A stretch of 11,330 bases of DNA from an uncultured Lachnospiraceae bacterium (lineage in GTDB: Bacteria > Bacillota > Clostridia > Lachnospirales > Lachnospiraceae). Positions 1 through 6,323 of the stretch are shown here, piece by piece; within the stretch, counting starts at the first letter, position 1, and the number at the start of each line of letters is the position of its first letter. The DNA lies in NCBI GenBank assembly GCA_905233835.1, contig CAJOGB010000021.1:1-11330 (forward strand), written 5' to 3'. Both the position numbers and the translations under genes were made by a program. The notes under the pieces were generated by a model. The model was not told the DNA's origin and searched no databases. It saw only the letters and a program-made list of their open reading frames with translations.

Positions 1-53
1 ACAATTAGGATTAAAAGTTTGTCTTTTTCCAGTGGGTTTCTAAGTTTTGCCAT
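1..53 (-). CDS. 5' end of a divergent gene, product unknown (partial)
   Basis: On the minus strand an ATG at 53-51 opens a frame that stays open to the window edge: 17 codons, MAKLRNPLEKDKLLILI. A GGAGG ribosome binding site sits at 68-64 on the minus strand, 10 bases before the ATG. Further upstream, TACACT at 83-78 preceded by TGG resembles an extended -10 box, but there is no good -35. The gene would be divergent from the glutathione peroxidase gene and share a roughly 150-base control region with it. Divergent partners of peroxide-defence genes are often their regulators, but the 17 residues visible do not identify a family, so no function is assigned. The ribosome site and clean open frame make a real gene likelier than chance. 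Confidence 0.55.
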   Translation of the reverse strand, partial: MAKLRNPLEKDKLLILI

Positions 54-83
54 AGTATTCAAGCCTCCGTCGTTGAAAGTGTA

Positions 84-104
84 CCACAAAAGATAAAACT
101 GTGG
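84..104. repeat. CCACA-N11-TGTGG inverted repeat
   Basis: CCACA at 84-88 is the exact reverse complement of TGTGG at 100-104. The pair lies between the two divergent start regions, abutting the -10-like box of the leftward gene. It may be an operator; a 5-base arm could also occur by chance. Confidence 0.25.
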
Positions 105-116
105 AGAAAAAAATAC

Positions 117-145
117 TTGACATATTAAATTGCGTACAATATAAT
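117..145 (+). promoter_or_regulatory. Consensus sigma-A promoter with overlapping palindromic operator
   Basis: TTGACA at 117-122 and TATAAT at 140-145 are both perfect hexamers separated by the ideal 17 bases. They would start transcription around 152, about 50 bases before the glutathione peroxidase ATG. An imperfect palindrome, TTAAATTG-CGTA-CAATATAA (125-144, one mismatch per 8-base arm), fills the spacer and most of the -10. This placement would let a bound repressor block RNA polymerase. The ATTG-N4-CAAT core resembles sites of MarR/OhrR-type peroxide sensors (known OhrR boxes are AATTGTA-like); that assignment is an inference from likeness and context. A full-consensus promoter normally needs such a repressor. 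Confidence 0.85.
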
Positions 146-201
146 TACATACAAGCAAAGACGATATGCAAATGTGTGAATGAAACAAAGGAGGTAGTGT
201 T

Positions 202-747
202 ATGGCATCTGTATATGATTTTAAATTACAAAGACGTGACGGCAGTGAGTTTTCTTTGGAAGAGTATCGCGGAAAGGTGATGCTGATTGTAAATACAGCT
301 ACGGGGTGCGGATTTACACCGCACTATGAGCCAATCGAACAGTTATATGAGGAACTTCATGATAAGGGATTTGAAGTTATCGATGTTCCCTGTAATCAGT
401 TTGCGGGACAGACCCCGGGAACGGATGATGAGATTCATGAGTTTTGTCAGTTAAAATACAATACACAGTTTGAGCAGTTTAAGAAATCTGATGTAAATGG
501 TGAAAATGCACTTCCACTGTTTACCTATTTAAAGGAGCAGAAGGGCTTCGAGGGATTCGGAAAAGGTCCGGCAGCTCTTGCCATGAGTGCCATGATGTTA
601 AAGGTTGATAAGAATTATAAAAAGAATCCGGACATCAAATGGAATTTTACGAAATTTGTAGTTGATCGTGATGGAAATGTGGTTGCTCGCTTTGAGCCAA
701 CGGTTGACATGAAAAAGGTGGCACAATTTATCCGTGAACTGGTATAA
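202..747 (+). CDS. Glutathione peroxidase-family thiol peroxidase
   Basis: A 181-residue thioredoxin-fold peroxidase that reduces hydrogen peroxide or organic hydroperoxides in the cytoplasm. The family landmarks are all present: NTATGCGFTPHY with peroxidatic Cys36 (a TGC codon, so cysteine rather than selenocysteine), VPCNQFAGQTPG with Gln70 (63-73), and KWNFTKF with Trp147 and Asn148, completing the Cys-Gln-Trp-Asn catalytic set. Cys82 in EFCQLKYNTQF sits where the resolving cysteine of thioredoxin-dependent members lies, so thioredoxin rather than glutathione is the probable reductant (inference). The protein is about 20 residues longer than the usual 160; the extra residues are around 112-145, before the Trp-Asn motif. 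The start follows AAAGGAGG at 187-194 by 7 bases. It is driven by the consensus promoter at 117-145, and no terminator separates it from the downstream kinase gene. Confidence 0.95.
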   Translation: MASVYDFKLQRRDGSEFSLEEYRGKVMLIVNTATGCGFTPHYEPIEQLYEELHDKGFEVIDVPCNQFAGQTPGTDDEIHEFCQLKYNTQFEQFKKSDVNGENALPLFTYLKEQKGFEGFGKGPAALAMSAMMLKVDKNYKKNPDIKWNFTKFVVDRDGNVVARFEPTVDMKKVAQFIRELV

Positions 748-748
748 T
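740..748 (+). promoter_or_regulatory. Extended -10 promoter element for the hybrid kinase (possible)
   Basis: TGG-TATAAT at 740-748 overlaps the peroxidase stop codon and is an exact -10 hexamer with the TGn extension. There is no recognisable -35 (best fit GGCACA at 720-725, three matches). It could give the kinase gene its own transcript starting near 755, in addition to read-through from the peroxidase promoter. Confidence 0.35.
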
Positions 749-788
749 ACTATCTGACAGGACTTATGGTATGTAGGGGAGGAATACT

Positions 789-3700
789 ATGAGTGGCACT
801 GAAGATGTTTTAAAAAAAATGACGGAGTTGGTGAAGACGCTTACGATGACATATGAGTCTTCACCAAGCCGACTGACACAGTCAGAAGAATTGATTAAAA
901 TGGCCGATGAAGCCCAAAGCATCCCTTTTCTGGGATATGGGCATTTTCATCGCGCCATTTTTTATTTTTCCTCACAGGTTGAATATGATAAGTTTAAGGG
1001 CGAAATGGAACTTGCCCTCGCTTATTTGAAAGGGACGGAGCATAATATTGTACTTTCATCTGCATATATGTTGCTGGGGACCGATGCATTAAACTATGGA
1101 CAGACAAATCTTGGACTCGATTATTTTTTGCTTTCCAAGTATTATGCGGATTTAAGCGATATAAACGAAATAAAATCTGTGGCAGATTTTTATATGTCCG
1201 GATTCTATATCACAATCGGGGAATATGACAGAGCCTTGCATTACGCAAAGATTTCTTATGATGAAGCGCTTCATCCGTCAGAATATCGATATTCATTTTT
1301 TGAAAGTGACGGAATTGATATGGCTGTCTGCATGCTGGGACAGTGCTATATCTGGATGGGCCAGTTTGATGAGGCATGGAAGTGCTATGAAATCAGTAAA
1401 GAACGTCAAAAAGGTTATACTCCGCGTTATGATTGCCCGAACACAGCTCTGATCAATGCATTTCACATTATGGTGCTTCATGCTACAAGAAACTATGAGC
1501 TTCGCGATGAAGCCTGCGACGCCATGCTTGATATACTGCATAAACATAAACCGGCACCTCCGGTATTTATGCATATTTTAAATGTTACAAGCTTTCTGAT
1601 TCGTTCCAATCAATATGACTATGCGAAAAGATTTATGCCATATTTGATTTCCTCCAATGCGGCAATTCAAAATCCGAATTTTTCTGTTTTGATTCAGAAC
1701 ATGAAGATTGCAATTGCAAAACATGACAACGATGAAAAAGCCTATTTCAAGGCCTTAGAAGAGCACTATCAGGCAATCCTTAAAAGCTTTGATTATATCA
1801 ATAAAAACACACGGACATCCGTGCAGGTCCGACTTGAAATGCAGCAGATTTCGGACGAGGCCGCAAAGGCGAAAAACGAACTTGAAATTGCCAGACGTTC
1901 CAATGAAGCAAAGAGTACATTTTTGTCCAATGTATCCCATGAAATCAGGACACCGCTGAATGCGATTTTAGGCATGGACGAAATCATTATGCGTGAAACT
2001 ACGGATGATGATATTTATGGATATGCCGCTGATATTCAAAGCGCCGGGAATACGCTTCTTAGTTTGATCAATGATATTTTGGATTCATCAAAACTGGAAG
2101 CCGGGAAACTTTCCATTATACCGGTGGAATATGATATTACATCCGTCATTAATGATTTGACCAATATGATAAAATCTCGTGCCGAAAACAAGGGACTGGA
2201 GTTTTTTGTAGAAGTGGAAAAAAATGTGCCGTTTCTTTTGTATGGTGATGAAATCAGAATCAAGCAGTGTGCCTTAAATATTTTAACCAATGCGCTAAAA
2301 TATACGGAAGAGGGCTCCATTCATTTTCGGATTTCTTCCCGTGAGGCAACAAGTGAGGAAGTCGCGGCATTGGAAAACATGTCTTTTTCCAATGTGGATG
2401 GAACAAAGGCTAAGTTGGGAGATAATGCCGGATCTCTAAACGGAGCCTGCCCCATTGTTATTCGGTTTTCCGTGGAAGACACCGGAAGCGGAATCAAAGA
2501 AGAAGACATAGAAAAACTCTTTTCCAGATTTGATCGAATTGAAGAAGAAAAGAATCGTAATATCGAAGGTACGGGCCTAGGAATGAGCATCGTTCAGGGG
2601 TTGCTTGGCCTGATGAATTCACATCTTGAGGTTCAAAGCACCTACGGAAAAGGATCTGTTTTTTCTTTTGAGGTGGTGCAGGGAGCCAGAAGTTGTGAGC
2701 TTTTGGGAGATTACACCAAGCACTTGGAAAACATCAATAAAGAAAAAGAACAGTATCGTGTAAGTCATATTGCTCCGGATGCAAAGATTTTGGTGGTAGA
2801 TGATACCGTTGCAAATCTTACGGTTTTAAAAGGACTTTTAAAACCTACGAAGATAAAAATAGATACCTGCACCAGCGGAAAAGATGCTATCGCGCTGGTA
2901 AAAACAAATCGCTATGATATTTTATTTATCGATCAGCGGATGCCGGTTATGGATGGTGTGGAAACATTGCATGCAATCAAGGGATTGAAACAAAATGCAT
3001 CGAAAGATGCTGTTTGTATTGCACTTACGGCCAATGCAATTTCCGGAGCAAGGGAATGGTTTTTAAATGCTGGGTTTGATGACTATCTGACCAAACCGGT
3101 GAATTCAAAGAAACTGGAACGAATGGTTTTTGAATACCTGGATGATGCGTTGATTCAACACCCGTCAGTGGTATTGGACGAAAAGAAACCGCCGGAGCAA
3201 AAAAAACGAAATGCCTATATGGAACTGGATGAAAAGCTTTTGCCCCTTCGTGCGGTACCGGGAATTGATATTCCGTTTGCATTATTAAACTGCGGCGAAA
3301 GAAGTGATGTTTTGATTGAAGCAATTCAAAACTATTGCGAAGCCTATTCAGATAATGCAAAGCATATTAACGATTACTATGAGGAAAAGGACTGGGAAAA
3401 CTATACCATTTTGGTGCATGGCCTAAAATCAAGTTCACGTCTGATTGGTGCAATGTCCCTTTCCAATCTGGCTGCGAATATGGAAGAGGCGGGAGATTGC
3501 AAAGATGTTATTTCTATACGGAAACATACGCCGGAGCTTTTGAAAAAATATAAAACTATTGTCAGTGATTTGAAGGATGCCTTCGGACTGGTGCCGGATG
3601 CGGATTATTCCGATGACTCTAAAGAGATGATTTCTGACAAAATGTTTACGGAAATTCTTGAAGCCATAAAGGAGTTTACGGCGGCTTTTGATTTTGATAC

Positions 3701-3827
3701 GGCTTTAGAATCTGTAAAAACACTAAAGGATTATTCCATTCCAAAGGAGAAACAGGAACTTGTGAAAAATCTGCATAAGGCGCTTATGTCCGCTGATAGG
3801 GAAGGAATATTTTCACTTTTAGAATAA
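789..3827 (+). CDS. Soluble hybrid sensor histidine kinase (TPR-like / HisKA / HATPase / REC / Hpt)
   Basis: A 1012-residue phosphorelay protein with no signal peptide or membrane segment, so it should sense a cytoplasmic cue. Residues 1-340 are helical, with TPR-like repeat pairs (for example GEYDRALHYAKISYDEAL and GQFDEAWKCYEISKER). A charged, probably coiled-coil linker (343-377) leads to HisKA, with phospho-accepting His384 in SHEIRTPLN. The HATPase (about 485-630) shows the N box with Asn501, G1 EDTGSGI (563-569) and G2 GTGLGMSI (594-601). The receiver (665-785) has Asp671/Asp672, phospho-Asp715, Thr747 and Lys769. An Hpt domain follows with His877 in HGLKSSS. Every phosphotransfer residue is intact. 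The last 65 residues form an extra acidic helical tail. There is no DNA-binding or enzymatic output, so the signal must pass to a response regulator not present here. AGGGGAGG at 775-782 lies 6 bases before the ATG. The ligand is unknown. Confidence 0.93.
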   Translation: MSGTEDVLKKMTELVKTLTMTYESSPSRLTQSEELIKMADEAQSIPFLGYGHFHRAIFYFSSQVEYDKFKGEMELALAYLKGTEHNIVLSSAYMLLGTDALNYGQTNLGLDYFLLSKYYADLSDINEIKSVADFYMSGFYITIGEYDRALHYAKISYDEALHPSEYRYSFFESDGIDMAVCMLGQCYIWMGQFDEAWKCYEISKERQKGYTPRYDCPNTALINAFHIMVLHATRNYELRDEACDAMLDILHKHKPAPPVFMHILNVTSFLIRSNQYDYAKRFMPYLISSNAAIQNPNFSVLIQNMKIAIAKHDNDEKAYFKALEEHYQAILKSFDYINKNTRTSVQVRLEMQQISDEAAKAKNELEIARRSNEAKSTFLSNVSHEIRTPLNAILGMDEIIMRETTDDDIYGYAADIQSAGNTLLSLINDILDSSKLEAGKLSIIPVEYDITSVINDLTNMIKSRAENKGLEFFVEVEKNVPFLLYGDEIRIKQCALNILTNALKYTEEGSIHFRISSREATSEEVAALENMSFSNVDGTKAKLGDNAGSLNGACPIVIRFSVEDTGSGIKEEDIEKLFSRFDRIEEEKNRNIEGTGLGMSIVQGLLGLMNSHLEVQSTYGKGSVFSFEVVQGARSCELLGDYTKHLENINKEKEQYRVSHIAPDAKILVVDDTVANLTVLKGLLKPTKIKIDTCTSGKDAIALVKTNRYDILFIDQRMPVMDGVETLHAIKGLKQNASKDAVCIALTANAISGAREWFLNAGFDDYLTKPVNSKKLERMVFEYLDDALIQHPSVVLDEKKPPEQKKRNAYMELDEKLLPLRAVPGIDIPFALLNCGERSDVLIEAIQNYCEAYSDNAKHINDYYEEKDWENYTILVHGLKSSSRLIGAMSLSNLAANMEEAGDCKDVISIRKHTPELLKKYKTIVSDLKDAFGLVPDADYSDDSKEMISDKMFTEILEAIKEFTAAFDFDTALESVKTLKDYSIPKEKQELVKNLHKALMSADREGIFSLLE

Positions 3828-3839
3828 AAGTATATTAAT

Positions 3840-3887
3840 ATTGTATGAATTGTGATACAATTGCAATGAATTGTCGCACAAGTTGTG
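3840..3887. repeat. Phased TTGT-N3-ACAA repeats in the chemoreceptor leader
   Basis: ATGAATTGT-NNN-ACAA occurs twice, at 3845-3860 and 3866-3881, a period of exactly 21 bases or two helical turns. Each copy contains the inverted repeat TTGT-N3-ACAA. Overlapping them are the palindromes ATTGTAT-N8-ATACAAT (3840-3861), ACAATT-N6-AATTGT (3857-3874) and CACAAGTTGTG (3877-3887). Same-face spacing suggests cooperative binding of a regulator; RNA hairpins in the leader are the alternative. The first copy overlaps the likely -10 box. Confidence 0.5.
3853..3861 (+). promoter_or_regulatory. Extended -10 promoter element for the chemoreceptor
   Basis: TGA-TACAAT at 3853-3861 matches an extended -10 (five of six bases plus TGn), with only an AT-rich, non-consensus -35 region. 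Transcription would begin near 3868, giving a leader of about 50 bases. No motility-sigma (sigma-28) promoter was recognised. Confidence 0.4.
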
Positions 3888-3919
3888 TACAGGATATATT
3901 CACAAAGGAGTATTTGCTT

Positions 3920-5962
3920 ATGGGAGAGAGAAAGGAAAGTACTGCTACAAAGAAAACAGTACAAAAGGGAAGAGAACAAAAAATCAGCACACAGTTATTA
4001 ATTATTCTGGTTCCGATGATTGCGATTTTTATTGTGGTCGTTGCACTGATAGTATTTGTTAATTCCAAAAGCGTCATTGTTGATGGTGGTAAGAAGGAAT
4101 TAAAGAACGAGTCTACAGCAAATGCAAATGATATCGGAAGAACCATGAATGAAATGATGGGATATTACAATGGTATTGCTGATGTACTTGAAACACAGGA
4201 TTACGCAGATCCGTCCGAGATTCGAGCAGGACTGATCCCCGGAATGAATGAGTATCCGGGAGCTGTAATCGACTGTTATTTGGCGATTGGAAGAGATGCA
4301 TTCTTTGATGGCGGAGATTGGGTTCCGGATGCGGACTATGACCCGACGACCCGTGCGTGGTACCAAAACGGTTCCGGCTCCGATAAGATTGTACTTGGGG
4401 CACCTTCTGTTGATATGACAACAGGAGAGATGGTAGTGTGTGGATCCCGTGCAGTTAACTTTAAAGACGGTAGGAAAGGTGTACTTTCAACCGATATCGT
4501 GTTAAGCGGTATTTCCGAAACAGTTAGTGTTTATACTCCGGTTGGTACGGGAAGAAGCTTACTTTTCAGTGGAACGACAATTATCGCGTCACCGAATGAA
4601 GATCAGGTTGGAGCGGAAGTCACCGATGTAAGTGATGATTTCGTTACAGCGATTTACCAAAAGATTGAATCAGGCGCAACCGATGAAGTTTCAGTCATTA
4701 AAGGAAATGATAAAAAAGACTATTTTGTATCCATGGACAATGTACCGGGTACAAACTGGGTTTTGGTTTCCTATGTAAAAGAGGATGATGTTTTAACAGA
4801 ACTCAGCCGCTTAAGCGTTATTACAATTATACTTGTAATCCTTATGCTTGTAGCAAGTACATTTATTATTCTGTTCTTGATCTCGACAAAGATTACAAAA
4901 CCGGTTCGTGCATTAACGGATAACATTGTTCGTATTGCTGACGGTGATTTCACTGTTGATATTAAAAAGGGTGGAAACAACGAAATCGGCGTAATGAACA
5001 ACCGTATGCATGATTATGTTGAGCGAATGCGTGATACCTTAGGTAATATGAAGAATGTTACTCAGATGCTTGCAACGGAAGCGGACAACAGCAGAAGCGC
5101 TTCAAACACCTTAAATACGCAGGCAGAAGAACAGAGCTTATCTATGGAGCAGATCCACAGCGCGATGGAAGGTGTTGCAGAATCTGTTACAGAACTTGCA
5201 ACCAACGCAACCGAGCTTGCACAGTCTGTCGGTGAAATGACAGAACAGGGAAGCGCTACCAACCAGACCATGAACGAATTGGTAGAAAAAGCGAAAAAGG
5301 GTCAGCAGGATATGGATAAGGTTCAGGCCAATATGGAAAATATTTCCAAGTCCATGACAGAGATGAGTGAAGTTGTTAAGAAGGTGGATGATGCAACACA
5401 GCAGATTAACTCCATTATCGATATGATTAACTCCATTTCTTCACAGACCAATTTGTTATCACTGAATGCTTCTATTGAGGCAGCTCGTGCGGGTGAAGCC
5501 GGACGTGGATTTGCAGTTGTTGCTGATGAAATCGGTGGACTGGCAGCAGAGAGTGCGAAAGCAACCACAGAGATTGCCGAGATTATTACAGAAGTTACCA
5601 AGCAGATCAATGACTTGTCCGAACGTTCTGCAACCAGTGTTACAGAGATTGCAGAAAGCTCCGCATCTGTTAGCGAGACAGGTGAGACATTTGCAGATAT
5701 CTTCAGTGCATTAAATGAAGCAGGCGAGACCGTCCGCGATATGATTGATAAGATGCAGAAAGTTAATGATATCGCCACCTCCGTTGCAGCGATTGCAGAG
5801 GAACAGTCAGCCAGCACAGAAGAAGTTACCGCTACTGTTGATACCGCAGCTTCCAGCGCACAGTCAGTTGCAGAGGAAAGCCGTGGAGTAGACAAGAGTG
5901 CAGTGACAGTTGCCGATTCTGCTTCCAAGATTGGCGAGTTTGTTGATACCTTTACAATCTAG
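3920..5962 (+). CDS. Methyl-accepting chemotaxis protein with dCache sensor domain
   Basis: A 680-residue membrane chemoreceptor. A basic N-terminus is followed by TM1 (about 25-47), an extracellular double-Cache domain (about 50-297), TM2 (298-322), a HAMP domain (322-375), and a long cytoplasmic coiled coil that controls CheA. The hairpin tip is the near-invariant stretch 505-547, including SSQTNLLSLNASIEAARAGE and GRGFAVVADEI. In the sensor, YDPTTRAWYQ (140-149), Asp165 and Asp192 fall at the spacing of the amino-acid-binding dCache_1AA motif (Y-x4-R-x-W-Y, then two Asp), so an amino acid or related amine is a plausible ligand (inference). No C-terminal CheR-tethering pentapeptide is present. 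The start at 3920 is chosen because AAAGGAG (3904-3910) lies 9 bases before it; an in-frame ATG at 3845 has no ribosome site and lies inside the repeat array. It ends just before a strong terminator. Confidence 0.95.
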   Translation: MGERKESTATKKTVQKGREQKISTQLLIILVPMIAIFIVVVALIVFVNSKSVIVDGGKKELKNESTANANDIGRTMNEMMGYYNGIADVLETQDYADPSEIRAGLIPGMNEYPGAVIDCYLAIGRDAFFDGGDWVPDADYDPTTRAWYQNGSGSDKIVLGAPSVDMTTGEMVVCGSRAVNFKDGRKGVLSTDIVLSGISETVSVYTPVGTGRSLLFSGTTIIASPNEDQVGAEVTDVSDDFVTAIYQKIESGATDEVSVIKGNDKKDYFVSMDNVPGTNWVLVSYVKEDDVLTELSRLSVITIILVILMLVASTFIILFLISTKITKPVRALTDNIVRIADGDFTVDIKKGGNNEIGVMNNRMHDYVERMRDTLGNMKNVTQMLATEADNSRSASNTLNTQAEEQSLSMEQIHSAMEGVAESVTELATNATELAQSVGEMTEQGSATNQTMNELVEKAKKGQQDMDKVQANMENISKSMTEMSEVVKKVDDATQQINSIIDMINSISSQTNLLSLNASIEAARAGEAGRGFAVVADEIGGLAAESAKATTEIAEIITEVTKQINDLSERSATSVTEIAESSASVSETGETFADIFSALNEAGETVRDMIDKMQKVNDIATSVAAIAEEQSASTEEVTATVDTAASSAQSVAEESRGVDKSAVTVADSASKIGEFVDTFTI

Positions 5963-5987
5963 TAATTACAAACAAATATATAAATAA

Positions 5988-6022
5988 TAAAAGATGGCTA
6001 CAGTTACGTAGCCATCTTTTTT
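5988..6022 (+). terminator. Rho-independent terminator, apparently bidirectional
   Basis: AAGATGGCTAC (5991-6001) pairs perfectly with GTAGCCATCTT (6008-6018) around the six-base loop AGTTAC. T6 (6017-6022) follows on the plus strand, partly inside the stem. On the minus strand the same stem is followed by a T-rich tract (TTTTATTATTTAT), so it can also stop leftward transcription. It ends the chemoreceptor transcript. Confidence 0.93.
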
Positions 6023-6039
6023 GTGCGCTTATTTATGGG

Positions 6040-6213
6040 TTATTTTTTTAAGCCCCTTCGAATCTCTCTTGCAAAAGCACTTTCTTCTTCGGAAACGGAA
6101 AAGGATTGTTCTTTTGCGTTCTAAATGGAAACACCTGTGATATCGGACGGAGTGGTGTCCGGCGTGCACTGGATACGTGCGAAGTAATGAATTCGAGTTA
6201 TCGTTTTTATCAT
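6040..6213 (-). pseudogene. Possible small minus-strand gene interrupted by an in-frame amber codon
   Basis: On the minus strand an ATG at 6213-6211 opens a 30-codon frame starting MIKTITRIHYFARIQ and ending DITGVSI at a TAG (6123-6121). The same frame then continues for 26 codons, ending EEESAFAREIRRGLKK before TAA (6042-6040). Both parts look protein-like (ordinary codons, a charged amphipathic end), and the frame runs into the bidirectional terminator. It could be a small gene broken by a nonsense mutation, a real 30-residue peptide, or chance: 26 open codons after a stop are not rare. No ribosome binding site precedes the ATG. TCGTCA (6237-6232) and TATGAT (6214-6209), 17 bases apart, look like a promoter but would place the transcript start inside the ORF, so an untranslated RNA of roughly 200 bases is another reading. 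Family not recognised. Confidence 0.3.
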
Positions 6214-6237
6214 AGCACATTATTTGTTTTGTGACGA
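6209..6237 (-). promoter_or_regulatory. Possible minus-strand promoter between the chemoreceptor and exporter genes
   Basis: Read on the minus strand, TCGTCA (four of six to the -35 consensus) is followed after exactly 17 bases by TATGAT (five of six to the -10). Transcription would start near 6202 and run about 210 bases to the terminator at 5988-6022. The -10 overlaps the only ATG of the small ORF there, which fits a non-coding transcript better than an mRNA. Confidence 0.3.
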
Positions 6238-6262
6238 TTTTTTTTCATTTAGCGAAATAGTG

Positions 6263-6289
6263 TGGTAGAATAGGAATGCGCTTATTCTA
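6263..6289 (+). promoter_or_regulatory. Exporter-operon promoter with a 24-base palindrome on the -10 box
   Basis: TGG-TAGAAT (6263-6271) is an extended -10 with five of six consensus bases; the -35 (TTTCAT at 6243-6248) is weak. The -10 forms the left arm of a perfect inverted repeat, TAGAATA (6266-6272) and TATTCTA (6283-6289), separated by GGAATGCGCT. This covers the predicted start site (about 6278), a typical repressor position. It may be the operator of a regulator of the exporter genes; none is encoded in the window. Confidence 0.5.
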
Positions 6290-6323
6290 AAGAAAAAGTT
6301 AATTTCCGTTGGGAGAGAAGATT

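Larger units (their letters stand above)
6023..6323. other. 301-base stretch between the terminator and the exporter operon
   Basis: This stretch holds the amber-interrupted minus-strand ORF (6040-6213) with its possible promoter, and the plus-strand promoter and palindrome of the exporter operon (6263-6289). Short hairpins are also possible: CGGAC/GTCCG (6144-6148 with 6157-6161) and GCAC/GTGC (6166-6169 with 6177-6180). A T8+ run lies at 6238-6245. No tRNA or known riboswitch was recognised. Confidence 0.5.

Noticed and set aside
3845..3919. Upstream ATG extending the chemoreceptor by 25 residues
   Set aside because: It has no ribosome site, lies inside the repeat array and promoter, and the ATG at 3920 has a good AAAGGAG.
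5323..5928. 201-codon open frame antisense to the chemoreceptor signalling domain
   Set aside because: It is a mirror of the repetitive Ala/Glu/Ser/Thr-rich coiled-coil coding sequence, rich in Ser/Ala/Val, has no ribosome site, and the plus-strand gene is certain.
6029..6220. 63-codon minus-strand frame starting at 6220
   Set aside because: Its His/Cys/Arg-rich composition looks like an out-of-frame reading, it has no ribosome site, and the neighbouring frame from 6213 gives more natural protein sequence.
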